Shown in pieces: positions 1-7,622 of a stretch of DNA of 64,000 bases (position 1 is its first letter; the number at the start of each line of letters is the position of its first letter). A program made the translations under genes and the position numbers. Below the pieces are notes generated by a model. The model saw nothing but the letters and a program-made list of their open reading frames with translations, ran no database searches and was not told the origin of the DNA. The stretch is from CAZOEL01 sp964578835 (GTDB taxonomy: Bacteria; Desulfobacterota; Syntrophobacteria; Syntrophobacterales; Syntrophobacteraceae). The stretch lies in assembly GCA_964578835.1 (NCBI GenBank), contig CAZOEL010000027.1, forward strand, positions 1 to 64,000, given 5' to 3'.

Positions 1-2
1 CT

Positions 3-425
3 GCAAAGGATCCCATCCTGTTTGCCGGCGGGGATGCCGACCTGTATGGATATTGCCTCGGAGATCCGGTCAATTTGGTTGATCCAACTGGTGAGATTAC
101 ACATATATTGGGTGGAATAGCTGGCGGCGCGTTTGGTGGGGCTATAGTGGGCGCTACCTTTGGAGCCATAAAGGCTGTGGCAAACGGAGAGAGTATCGGT
201 GCTGCGATGTGGAGTGGAGTACTGACTGGGGCAGTTTCGGGTGGTATAGCAGGTGGTCTCGCCATGTCGGGTATACCGTATATTCCAATGGCATCACAGG
301 CGTTTGGGGAAGGTTTCCTCTACGGCCTTTGGGGTACCAAATTACCTTCCGCTGCCTCGTTGTTCTTTAACGTCTTAAAGCATACTGATTCAGCCAGCGC
401 TAATAGTGCCATCTTTTGCCCTTAA
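3..425 (+). CDS. Rhs protein C-terminal tip, 5' end outside window
   Basis: The frame is open from the window edge. It begins with the end of an Rhs core (KDPILFAGGD, then LYGY and DPVN.VDP), the hallmark that ends the conserved Rhs beta-cage before the variable toxin tip. The tip of about 110 residues is very rich in Gly and Ala (GGIAGGAFGGAIVGA, GAVSGGIAGG), which suggests a membrane-inserting segment; no known nuclease motif was seen. Bases 1-74 are repeated exactly at 1501-1574, so this tip and the next one share the same core end and differ only after it, as expected for swapped or displaced Rhs tips. The upstream gene cannot be judged: this may be the live tip of a full Rhs protein or another orphan tip. 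Confidence 0.75.
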   Translation, partial: AKDPILFAGGDADLYGYCLGDPVNLVDPTGEITHILGGIAGGAFGGAIVGATFGAIKAVANGESIGAAMWSGVLTGAVSGGIAGGLAMSGIPYIPMASQAFGEGFLYGLWGTKLPSAASLFFNVLKHTDSASANSAIFCP

Positions 426-525
426 AGCAGGTTCATTTTATCATTGTCAAAACCGAGTGCTAACGATATGAGAGTTGGCTTCAAGTTACTTTTCTGACTT
501 CTAATTATGTTAAGACGGGATCAGA

Positions 526-1074
526 ATGAATAATTATATCATAGAAATATGTTGTGCGTTAATCGTTTATATATTCTATTCAATAATCACTGACACAATT
601 ACCTCCGTCAGATTAAGGAAAGGTATTATCAATAAGATTTCAATACATATAACAGATAATGAAACTACTATAACAGATAATATTGGCACTGAAATATTGA
701 GGGAACCAACCATAGTTAACTATACTATTCATAAAAGAGGAAGAGTTAGAATATTAAATATTGGAGATCCAAATTATATTTATAATTTAGACTCTAATTC
801 GCACGCCTTTCGAATTTTACAAAGTAATTTCATTGAGGACTATGAGACTGAAATGACTAGAATCGATGACTTCTGGTATCAATACCTTACTTATTATTCT
901 TTAAGGAGCAAGAAAATATCCAGAATATCAAGTTTTGCAATAGTAGCAGTCTCAATATCTATTGAAGTTACTTCACATTCAATAGGCGATAAAATTAAGC
1001 TTGAATTACAGAAGTCAATACAAACCATAAGACCTAAGCTCTTTAATATAGTAGAGATAAAAATGCGAGAGTGA
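526..1074 (+). CDS. AT-rich hypothetical protein, candidate immunity protein
   Basis: A 182-residue protein with one N-terminal membrane segment (about residues 5-25) followed by a soluble, Ile/Asn-rich region with no motif I recognise. Base composition is much more AT-rich than the flanking DNA, which points to acquired DNA. It starts about 100 bases after the stop of the Rhs tip, the position where Rhs immunity genes sit, and a membrane-anchored partner would suit the membrane-like tip upstream. The immunity role rests on position only. Confidence 0.6.
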   Translation: MNNYIIEICCALIVYIFYSIITDTITSVRLRKGIINKISIHITDNETTITDNIGTEILREPTIVNYTIHKRGRVRILNIGDPNYIYNLDSNSHAFRILQSNFIEDYETEMTRIDDFWYQYLTYYSLRSKKISRISSFAIVAVSISIEVTSHSIGDKIKLELQKSIQTIRPKLFNIVEIKMRE

Positions 1075-1196
1075 AGAGAGAAATAGGGGACGCCCATAAA
1101 ATAACGCATTTCTCATTGTCAGGCTGTAGAAAAATAAGGGAAGCCCTTAAATTATTAACGTACTGGCGACTAAGGGAACCGGGGACGGACATGACC

Positions 1197-1261
1197 GGCT
1201 AATGCGGGGTTTCTAGCGGTGTAGCGAATCGGAATCCTCAGTAACGCTTGATTAGACATCC
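1197..1261 (+). repeat. ~63-bp imperfect palindromic repeat, copy A
   Basis: First of three diverged copies (others at 2351-2413 and 3386-3449). Outer arms read GGCTAATG on the left and TTGATTAGAC on the right and are partly inverse-complementary; a TAACG box lies just inside the right arm and AGCGG inside the left. Each copy lies 3' of a tip or immunity-like unit. Confidence 0.6.
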
Positions 1262-1373
1262 TCTTACCGGCCTTTCCATTAAGGAACCGGAATCCCTCGT
1301 CTCAGGCGCCTCTGCACGGTATTCGGTTATAGCTGCGTATAGCGATGGTTCGTCATAAGAGGCTCCAGCCATC

Positions 1374-1985
1374 TTGTCCCTCAATGCGACTTCCCCATCC
1401 TTTTCGGTTCCCTTCGCCTTTGCCGGAGGCCTCTATGATCCGGATACCCGCCTTGTTCGCTTTGGCTTGAGGGATTATGATCCGGACGTGGGGAGACGGA
1501 CTGCAAAGGATCCCATCCTGTTTGCCGGCGGGGATGCCGACCTGTATGGATATTGCCTCGGAGATCCGGTCAATGGAGTGGACCCATGGGGGCTGTTTAA
1601 TCCTGCCAAGGCTATTTCTTCCTTTGGAAATGCGGCTAATGCCGGTCGCCTCTATGCTGGAGGCATGCTGAAACTTGCTGCTGCGGCTGGCCTGATTGAA
1701 ACAGTTGTAGGCGCTCCTCTGGGAGTTGGGACTGTGGCAATTGGTACATGGAATCTTCGATCCGCACAAGTTGCCTGGACCCATTCGATGCAACAGTGGA
1801 ATGAGGGTTGGAATGAAAGCTGGTCTGATGCCAGTTGGAAAAACCTTTTGGGTGTCTTACCTTTCGGGACCGAGTTTGATGACCCTTGTGAGCCCTCGGT
1901 AGGAGATGTCTTGAAAGAGAAGGCCAGAAGCTTCTCGGAGAAGCCCGGAGAGTTCCTGAAAGAAATCGGCACATGGGGGTTTTAA
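1374..1985 (+). CDS. Displaced Rhs C-terminal tip
   Basis: The first 70 residues are the conserved end of an Rhs core (FAGGLYDPDT, RFGLRDYDPD, GRRTAKDPILF, DPVNGVDPWGL), followed by about 130 unique residues that would be the tip domain. A stop codon at 1356-1358, in frame, cuts it off from any core, so this is an orphan tip that keeps only a homology arm for recombination into a parent rhs gene. The annotated TTG start is the first possible one after that stop and has no convincing ribosome site. The tip contains Trp-rich and amphipathic stretches (WNEGWNESW) but no toxin motif I know. It ends with TAATG, overlapping the next small ORF. Confidence 0.65.
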   Translation: MSLNATSPSFSVPFAFAGGLYDPDTRLVRFGLRDYDPDVGRRTAKDPILFAGGDADLYGYCLGDPVNGVDPWGLFNPAKAISSFGNAANAGRLYAGGMLKLAAAAGLIETVVGAPLGVGTVAIGTWNLRSAQVAWTHSMQQWNEGWNESWSDASWKNLLGVLPFGTEFDDPCEPSVGDVLKEKARSFSEKPGEFLKEIGTWGF

Positions 1986-2146
1986 TGTCAACGTTTTCAT
2001 TCGTAATGATCTGTCTGACTCTTATGTTTTTGGTATATTTTACAGTGCTGTATGCCCGTGATCTCAAGAGCGGTAAGAACTCCTTTTGGAGAAAAACTGG
2101 ACGTTGGCTCAAGAACATAATTGATGCGTTTTTTGGTGCAGGCTGA
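1985..2146 (+). CDS. Small membrane protein overlapping the Rhs tip
   Basis: A 53-residue ORF whose ATG overlaps the stop of the preceding Rhs tip (TAATG), so translation is probably coupled. Residues 4-24 form a hydrophobic helix (FVMICLTLMFLVYFTVLY), followed by a basic stretch and a short amphipathic tail (WLKNIIDAFF). Size, coupling and position are those of a small membrane immunity protein, but no family is recognised. Confidence 0.5.
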   Translation: MSTFSFVMICLTLMFLVYFTVLYARDLKSGKNSFWRKTGRWLKNIIDAFFGAG

Positions 2147-2350
2147 ATCAAAGTCGCGGATGGCTCGGCAAATTGTTACCGGTGTGCGAAATAGGGGATG
2201 CGAAGCGGCGCCAAGCAGATGCCGGTTATGACCGGCAATGTGGAGCCAAGGGTGGGCTCATGCTTTATCGAGGAAAGCAAGAGGTCAAACCTACACTTTT
2301 CACATACCAGGGGAATGGGGGCCTTACATGAGATATGCCTTGGTCCGAAA

Positions 2351-2413
2351 GATAATGATGAGTTCAGCGTTGGAGCGAAGCGGAATCCGCTGTAACGGTT
2401 GATTAGCGATCCC
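2351..2413 (+). repeat. ~63-bp imperfect palindromic repeat, copy B
   Basis: Second copy. It has the clearest symmetry: TAATGATGAGTTCAGCG on the left against the complement of CGCTGTAACGGTTGATTA on the right, with a central GGAGCGAAGCGGAAT. The tail GCGATCCC, then CAAAAGCGGCGG, is shared with copy C. The surrounding 2147-2632 stretch has no other gene that I can support. Confidence 0.65.
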
Positions 2414-2632
2414 AGTCAAAAGCGGCGGATGGGTATGGTTGGCAGGCCTGACCTGCTGAACAATAGGTGCATGGCCTGAGGGAGAGTTGGTCAGTAAGAT
2501 TAATCGTGAACGCGATGTAAATGGAGCCCATAATAACTACTCTGCAACAATCTGCACTGAACGTTTGCGAAGAGAATATATGAAAATATCCAAAGAAAGC
2601 GCAATAATCCATGCCTATAAGAAAGGCTATCC

Positions 2633-3241
2633 ATGATACTGTTATGTACAATAATAGCTCTGGTTGGCGCTTGCTTATTTTTTCTGATTATTAAAAGACG
2701 TACTATATTATCACCAACATTAGTAATGATATATTGTTTAGCATTCTTCATTTCAATCATGTTTATAAGAATAGAAAAAGGTTTCCTCCCTATCCCAATT
2801 GCCATTAGGCATTTGTATAATAGAGCAATAACGCCAACAGATCTATATTATCCCATCGTGTCTGATTCTTTCCTTTTTAGCGAGAAAGGATTTACCAAAA
2901 CATATTTATTATCTCCAACATATTTTGATTATTACGATATCGGGTTTATCATCAAAGAAGGCATGACCTTAAAGCCTGAATTGGATGGCAAAATTAAAAT
3001 AGAATTCCTTTGGAAAGATACGGTATTATCTGAGAGAATAGTAACTTCTGTAAACGCAGTTTATTATATTGATAATGGCAAAGCAAAATATACAAAGCAT
3101 TCTTTGACGACATTTGAGATTCCTTTTCAGGGAAAATATAACAATATTGCTATAAAGATATCCGTATTAGAGCCAGCTCAAGAGTTAAAGAAAAGCTTCG
3201 ACTCTAATAATCTTTATGTCTCTGTGAGCTCAACACCTTAA
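2633..3241 (+). CDS. AT-rich membrane-anchored hypothetical protein, candidate immunity protein
   Basis: A 202-residue protein with two N-terminal hydrophobic segments (about residues 2-20 and 28-46) and a beta-rich C-terminal part (KIKIEFLWKDTVLSERI). It is AT-rich relative to its neighbours, like the ORF at 526-1074. It lies between palindrome copies B and C, so it could be a leftover immunity gene from an Rhs module whose toxin tip has been lost. No family recognised; role inferred from context. Confidence 0.5.
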   Translation: MILLCTIIALVGACLFFLIIKRRTILSPTLVMIYCLAFFISIMFIRIEKGFLPIPIAIRHLYNRAITPTDLYYPIVSDSFLFSEKGFTKTYLLSPTYFDYYDIGFIIKEGMTLKPELDGKIKIEFLWKDTVLSERIVTSVNAVYYIDNGKAKYTKHSLTTFEIPFQGKYNNIAIKISVLEPAQELKKSFDSNNLYVSVSSTP

Positions 3242-3385
3242 ATACACGATCAGGACGGCGGCACTCATGGGTAAGAAGATCAACTTTGTGCTCGATGCAG
3301 ATATCTGCCGGTGGCCCAAGCAACTTGGCGCCTGGGTCCGAAGGGCAGGAGGCAAATCGGCAATAAGGTGGGTGCTGGTTTGATT

Positions 3386-3449
3386 GGCTAATGCGGAGCT
3401 CAGCGGTGAATCGAAGCGCGATGCACTATAACGTCTGACTTGCGATCCC
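3386..3449 (+). repeat. ~63-bp imperfect palindromic repeat, copy C
   Basis: Third and most degraded copy: GGCTAATGCGGAGCTCAGCGG on the left matches copy A and B arms, while the right arm reads ATAACGTCTGACTTGCGATC. It follows the ORF at 2633-3241. Confidence 0.5.
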
Positions 3450-3659
3450 GGCCAAAAGCGGCGGTGACGCCGGCAGACCATCGATCTCGATACGGGCGGG
3501 CGCTCCTCGCAGCCCGTTCCCGCCACCTTCGCCCTCGATGCGACTTCTGCCGCAGCGATTAGCGAGGATGGAGCTCTCAGCGCAGTAGCAGTCTTTCGAG
3601 CACAACGGTTGTCGTAAACGCATCCTTTACCGACAGGGGGTCACCCGAACAGATTCCGT

Positions 3660-3752
3660 GCCTACGATCAGGCGGGCTCCTTAAGGATTGTCTCGGACAC
3701 CTTGGGAATGCCATCAAAAGAGTAGACTACGATTCTTTTGGAAACATCCTTT
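3660..3752 (+). pseudogene. Decayed Rhs core fragment
   Basis: Translation reads AYDQAGSLRIVSDTLG and then, in a shifted frame, GNAIKRVDYDSFGNIL. These are consecutive pieces of the Rhs core repeat, so the fragment carries a frameshift and is not functional. It confirms that the whole 1-4 kb region derives from an rhs locus. Confidence 0.7.
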
Positions 3753-4013
3753 TGCCCCCCTTTTGCTTTTGATCATGAGCTGCTCTCAGTGTCGACCGGC
3801 AAGCGGCCACCCTGTGCCGTGTCGAAAGAAGCTCACTATGATCCGTTGAACTTTCGCCACTGCTCACGGGGCTAAAGAGCAACCCCCTCCAACACGACAA
3901 CTATTCTGACACAGTGGCCGACAGGATCGCATAAAACACAATCAGACAGAAGCGGCTAAAGGATCTTGGGTGCTGCAACACGGGCGCGTTGATAAATAGG
4001 GGGTAGAACGGAA
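3753..4013. other. Region without a supported gene
   Basis: Degraded DNA between the Rhs remnant and the first mosaic palindrome. Short Rhs-like words may persist, but no frame or RNA structure can be supported. Confidence 0.4.
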
Positions 4014-4182
4014 GCCCCAAAGGGGCGCAATATCATAGCCCAGGGCAACGCCCTGGGTATAGAGATCCCGCAATATTCTCGAAGCCCTGAAAGGGCGATA
4101 CATCCAGAGAATGGTTATCCCGCCCTTACAGGGCTTGGAGGATATGGCGGGATCTCTTCTATACCCGGGGCATTGCTCCGGA
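4014..4182. repeat. Mosaic palindromic repeat, copy 1
   Basis: Contains nested palindromes: GCCCCAAAGGGGCGCAA, then ATAGCCCAGGGCAACGCCC, then an inner pair AGCCCTGAAAGGGCG and CGCCCTTACAGGGCTT. The right outer arm is degraded (ACCCGGGGCATTGCTCC). Same family as copies at 5410, 5862 and 8338. Confidence 0.8.
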
Positions 4183-4237
4183 GAAGGGAGGTGTAAGTAG
4201 CTCAAAATGAGAATTGCTGCAAAACCTGCCCCCTGCA

Positions 4238-4274
4238 TTGCGTCTGCGGAGAATGCGGGCTATAATCTCCGCAG
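4238..4274 (+). promoter_or_regulatory. Promoter and operator-like inverted repeat of the fic gene
   Basis: A perfect -10 box TATAAT (4261-4266) lies 17 bases after a weak -35 box TTGCGT (4238-4243). A perfect 9-base inverted repeat, CTGCGGAGA (4244-4252) and TCTCCGCAG (4266-4274), brackets the -10 box and runs into the AGGAGG ribosome site (4273-4278), nine bases before the ATG. The layout suggests an operator, possibly for the Fic protein's own winged-helix domain; an RNA hairpin hiding the ribosome site is the alternative. Confidence 0.6.
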
Positions 4275-4286
4275 GAGGCGCGTAGA

Positions 4287-5375
4287 ATGGGCATATTCAT
4301 TCATGAAAGAAAAGATTGGCCAAGATTCCGTTGGGATCATGAGAGGCTAAGCGCACGGCTTGCCGCCGTGCGGCACAGGCAGGGACGGCTGATAGGGCGA
4401 ATGGAAGCAATGGGATTTTCGCTTCGTGCTGAAGCCGTTCTAAACACCCTTACGCTGGACGTTCTAAAATCATCCGAAATCGAAGGCGAAATACTCGATA
4501 AGGAGCAAGTGCGGTCCTCCATCGCTCGGCGTCTTGGCATGAGTATCGGCACAGCGCCGCCTGTGAGCAGAAACATAGAAGGCGTGGTTGAGATGATGCT
4601 CGATGCTACGCAGAATTATGCCTCGCCTCTCACGAGGGAAAGATTGTTCGGCTGGCATGCCTCGCTCTTTCCAAGCGGATACAGCGGGATGAGCAAAATA
4701 AAGATCGGCGACTGGCGCGATGATGCAAGAGGACCGATGCAGGTTGTCTCCGGTCCGATTGGTCGAGAGCACGTGCATCTTGAAGCTCCTGCAGCCAACC
4801 GACTGGAGGCGGAAATGACGGCATTTCTCGACTGGTTCAACAGTGACGATGGTGTGGACCTCGTACTTCGGGCGGGTATCGCCCACCTATGGTTCGTGAC
4901 CATCCATCCGTTTGAAGACGGCAACGGGCGCATCGCACGAGCAATTGCGGATATGACTCTGGCCAGGTCGGAGCAGAGTGCGCAGCGTTTCTACAGCATG
5001 TCCGCTCAAATCCGAAAGGAGCGGAATGTCTATTATGAGGTCCTCGAGCACACACAAAAAGGAACTCTGGACATCACCGAACAACTGGAATGGTTCCTGG
5101 ACTGCTTGAACCGCGCCTTTGACGATGTGGAAGAGACCCTTGCGGCAGTGCTCAGAAAGGCCCGTTTCTGGGAATCCTTAGCAACTCAACCTCTCAATGA
5201 GCGGCAGCAGTTGATTATCAATAAGCTCTTAGACGGCTTTGAAGGCAAGCTGACATCCTCCAAATGGGCTAAACTTGCCAAGTGCTCTCAAGATAAGGCA
5301 TTGCGCGACATTCAGAATCTTCTGGATAGTGGCGTTTTAACGAAAGATCCCGCCGGCGGCCGCAGCACCAGTTAG
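4287..5375 (+). CDS. Fic family protein with C-terminal helix-turn-helix
   Basis: Fic enzymes usually transfer AMP from ATP to hydroxyl side chains of target proteins. The full catalytic motif HPFEDGNGRIAR is at residues 207-218. An inhibitory helix motif (S62-SEI-E66-G67) stands N-terminal to the Fic domain, marking an autoinhibited class II Fic protein; the N-terminal part resembles DUF4172. Residues from about 300 to the end form a winged-helix-like DNA-binding segment (WAKLAKCSQDKALRDIQNLLDSGVL). The 362-residue length is normal and the ATG has an AGGAGG site. It stands alone between mosaic repeats. An N-terminal fragment of a near-identical second copy lies at 12294-12654. The target protein is unknown. 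Confidence 0.9.
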   Translation: MGIFIHERKDWPRFRWDHERLSARLAAVRHRQGRLIGRMEAMGFSLRAEAVLNTLTLDVLKSSEIEGEILDKEQVRSSIARRLGMSIGTAPPVSRNIEGVVEMMLDATQNYASPLTRERLFGWHASLFPSGYSGMSKIKIGDWRDDARGPMQVVSGPIGREHVHLEAPAANRLEAEMTAFLDWFNSDDGVDLVLRAGIAHLWFVTIHPFEDGNGRIARAIADMTLARSEQSAQRFYSMSAQIRKERNVYYEVLEHTQKGTLDITEQLEWFLDCLNRAFDDVEETLAAVLRKARFWESLATQPLNERQQLIINKLLDGFEGKLTSSKWAKLAKCSQDKALRDIQNLLDSGVLTKDPAGGRSTS

Positions 5376-5409
5376 GCAACTCCCAAGAATTAATATGCCA
5401 GGATAATGG

Positions 5410-5600
5410 AGCCCTGAAAGGGCGTCATATCATAGCCCAGGGCAACGCCCTGGGTGGGGGATCATTCACGATTCCTCGAGCCCTGAAGGGGCGAAATAAA
5501 AGAAAAAAGTTATCCCGCCCCTTCAGGGCTCCAAAAAGAGTGGCGGATTCAAACCCCAGGGCGTTGCCCTGGGCTATGATATTGCGCCCTTTCAGGGCTC
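5410..5600. repeat. Mosaic palindromic repeat, copy 2
   Basis: Best preserved copy. Outer arms AGCCCTGAAAGGGCG and CGCCCTTTCAGGGCT, second arms ATAGCCCAGGGCAACGCCC and GGGCGTTGCCCTGGGCTAT, inner arms GAGCCCTGAAGGGGCG and CGCCCCTTCAGGGCTC. The whole unit is a palindrome of about 190 bases. Bases 5601-5861 hold no supported gene. Confidence 0.85.
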
Positions 5601-5861
5601 GTTCTACCCCCCCCCTTTTGGCGTGCGCCTCAGGGAGGGCGCCCTGGGAGGTTATTTCTTTGGAGTTGCCTTATTCCCTCATCGAAAGAGAAGATCGGTT
5701 ACCACCGTCTACGGCATAGCTTCCTGGCAGGAACCATCCTGCCAGATTCGCACGCGGGGGTCAGGTCTAGGATATCTAAAGAGCGCCAAAATAGGCCAGA
5801 ATTCTTACCCGGTTTTGGGACCGGGTGCATTTGTAAAAGTGGGTAAGATGGCAAATGCGAA

Positions 5862-6051
5862 GCCCCAAAGGGGCGCAACACCATAGCCCGGGGCAACGCC
5901 CCGGGTCATAGGCAACCATATTCTCCAAGCCCTGTAAGGGCGGGACAACCACTCTCTAGATATTCCGCCCCTTCAGGGCTTCGGCCCTATTGGGATACTA
6001 TTTCACCCAGGGCGTTGCCCTAGGCTATGATGTTGCGCCCCTATCGGGGCT
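5862..6051. repeat. Mosaic palindromic repeat, copy 3
   Basis: Same arrangement as copy 2: GCCCCAAAGGGGCGCAA at the left outer arm and TTGCGCCCCTATCGGGGC at the right, with the GGGCAACGCCC / GGGCGTTGCCC pair and the inner AGCCCTGTAAGGGCG / CGCCCCTTCAGGGCTT pair. Confidence 0.85.
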
Positions 6052-6215
6052 GATTTATGAAACCCCTTGGGGGTAGAAAAACTTGAACATCGAGTATTGG
6101 GTAAAACTAAACTAAGGCTCGTAAACTATCATAGGATTTTCAGAACCATGAAAGCTGCCGGTGAGGAGTAAGTCCCAGCATTCACGCAATGAATGCGCCA
6201 TTTGCGATGGCGCAC

Positions 6216-6305
6216 CCGGAGATCCCTGCAATCAGTGGCTCTTAGGCAGAGATCAGCATTCCGACGCCAATTATCACCGGAGATCCCCGCAATCAGTGGC
6301 TCTTA
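6216..6305. repeat. Two direct 29-bp repeats
   Basis: CCGGAGATCCC.GCAATCAGTGGCTCTTA occurs at 6216-6244 and 6277-6305 with one difference, 61 bases apart. The second copy covers the end of the small minus-strand reading frame at 6293-6457. It looks like a local duplication. Confidence 0.7.
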
Positions 6306-6528
6306 AGCCGGCGATAGATCGCATCATGGCTTCTTATTCCCACCAAAGCCTCCTTGAGACAACCCTCCTCAGTCCGATGGATAATCCGATACCCTACAAT
6401 GATGCCATTGTCTGAAACCGTGATGTCTTCTTTCGCCGGGCCGACGTGGTGGAACATGGGGTGGGCTGGGCAGGTGCAGCGGGTTTCCTGGAATCGCTTT
6501 TCTTTCGGAAGAAATCAAATAGGCCCAT
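6293..6528 (-). pseudogene. Small hypothetical gene, probably frameshifted
   Basis: A strong ribosome site (AAGGAGG) precedes an ATG at 6528 that reads MGLFDFFRKKSDSRKPAAPA. That frame ends at 6394. A second frame opened by an ATG at 6457 reads 54 residues (MFHHVGPAKEDITVSDNGII and on) to a stop at 6293 and looks like genuine protein sequence. The simplest reading is one gene of about 78 codons broken by a frameshift near 6457. No family is recognised. Confidence 0.4.
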
Positions 6529-6659
6529 GCTCGCCTCCTTCATGTGTTGGTTACGAAGAAGGGCTCCGGCCGAATCCCAGATGACCACAAGCCGGAGCTC
6601 CATAGACATGCGGGTCAGACAGATTCGTGATGGGCGGATTCGTCATTGCGGTCTGAGAG

Positions 6660-6969
6660 AAGGGCTCTATGGCATCGAGGACGTCACGCAGCTTCTCTTC
6701 AACTTTGCCACAGGTCAAACTCCTCCTGCATCCTTTAGCCACAGACCAGGACCGTTTCCAAGAAATCGGCCGATCCGTAGGGCCATCTCGGGCGCGATGC
6801 TGCCAGTTTCGGCGAGAATGCGGTGAAGCATCTGCCTTGAGACTCCGATCCTTCACGCAAACTCGCTTACGGAAATACCCATCTCCGGAATGACATCTTC
6901 CCGCAACACGGCTCCGGGATGTGTCGGCAACATCCGAGGCGCTTCATTCACAACGTATTCTTCAATCAT
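6660..6969 (-). pseudogene. HigA-like antitoxin pseudogene
   Basis: Reading from an ATG at 6969, the protein begins MIEEYVVNEAPRMLPTHPG and continues VLREDVIPEMGISVSEFA, typical of HigA/XRE antitoxins, then meets a TGA (6853-6855) where an Arg codon is expected. The frame after the stop still reads RIGVSRQMLHRILAETG and RIGRFLGNGPGLWL, the helix-turn-helix of HigA. A frameshift near 6715 leads to KVEEKLRDVLDAIEP. It is therefore broken twice. It lies just downstream of a HigB-like remnant in the order toxin then antitoxin, as in higBA. Confidence 0.8.
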
Positions 6970-7046
6970 CAGTAAATCTCAATTCAATATCAAGTTCAGT
7001 ATGAATTGCTCAGCCCCTCTTCCAAATCGGGGGAAAGGGACGCAAT

Positions 7047-7307
7047 CTAATGGTAGTTCTCGAAATTCACTTGAAAGGCATGGCCCTCTTTTTCATCCCA
7101 TCGAAAAGTAATGCGGAATCGCTTATCGACCTTCATGCCATAGCAGCTCTCTTCTTTTGGCTCGAGGGGATGAAAGCCTGGGCCGGGATAGTTCATATCC
7201 CTCTTGGACCTTGCCGCCTTCAATACACGAAGAATTCTTCCAAATTTTTCCCGTCAGAAGGCGGGGATGGTGTGCCGCTGAGATGGACGAATAAAATGTC
7301 TTGCCAT
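7047..7307 (-). pseudogene. HigB/RelE-like toxin pseudogene
   Basis: The frame starts with MARHFIRPSQRH and is stopped by a TGA at 7254-7256 after 17 residues. It then reads REKFGRILRVLKAARSKRDM, CYGMKVDKRFRITFRWDEKE and HAFQVNFENYH to a TAG. The strand-rich RFRITFRWDE...VNFENYH ending is that of RelE/HigB-type mRNA-cleaving toxins. With the HigA remnant downstream it forms a dead higBA-type pair. Length (about 86 codons) fits the family. Confidence 0.7.
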
Positions 7308-7334
7308 TGTCTGGCTCACCACTAAAATTAGGGT

Positions 7335-7622
7335 ATGAAAACACAACGTACGAACAGAACGGAAAAACTTGATCTGCGACTTAGCAAGTCCGCCAAGCAG
7401 ACCTTGCAAGCTGCGGCCACAGCGGCGCGTAAGTCCGTCAGCGAGTTCGTTCTTGAAACGGCGCTCAGCGAAGCCGAGAAACGATTGGAGGACAGGCGCA
7501 TCTTTACGCTCAATGCGGAACAGTGGGATGCCTTCGTTGCCGCACTCGACGCTCCACCACGCCGTCACCCGCATCTTGAACGACTATTTCGCGAACTCTC
7601 TGTTTTTGATCCCGAATCGTGA
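7335..7622 (+). CDS. DUF1778 (TacA-type) antitoxin
   Basis: A 95-residue protein with an N-terminal ribbon-helix-helix (RTEKLDLRLSKSAKQTLQAA, then RKSVSEFVLETALSEAEKRL) and a C-terminal neutralising tail (FTLNAEQWDAFVAALDAPP), the signature of DUF1778/TacA antitoxins. These repress their own operon and block a GNAT toxin that acetylates aminoacyl-tRNA. Its stop overlaps the toxin start (GTGA), as is usual for tacAT. The gene is intact although the partner carries a stop codon. Confidence 0.9.
   Translation: MKTQRTNRTEKLDLRLSKSAKQTLQAAATAARKSVSEFVLETALSEAEKRLEDRRIFTLNAEQWDAFVAALDAPPRRHPHLERLFRELSVFDPES

Noticed and set aside
2198..2395. 65-codon frame before palindrome B
   Set aside because: Overlaps the repeat and has no support from codon usage or a ribosome site.
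1197..3449. Call of a true integron
   Set aside because: No integrase gene and the outer triplet is ATT rather than GTT, so the sites are reported only as attC-like repeats.
5623..5886. 87-codon frame between mosaic repeats
   Set aside because: Made up partly of repeat sequence; composition is not protein-like.
4014..6051. Repeats at first sight like CRISPR
   Set aside because: The repeated blocks are nested palindromes of unequal spacing, without uniform spacers and without cas genes.
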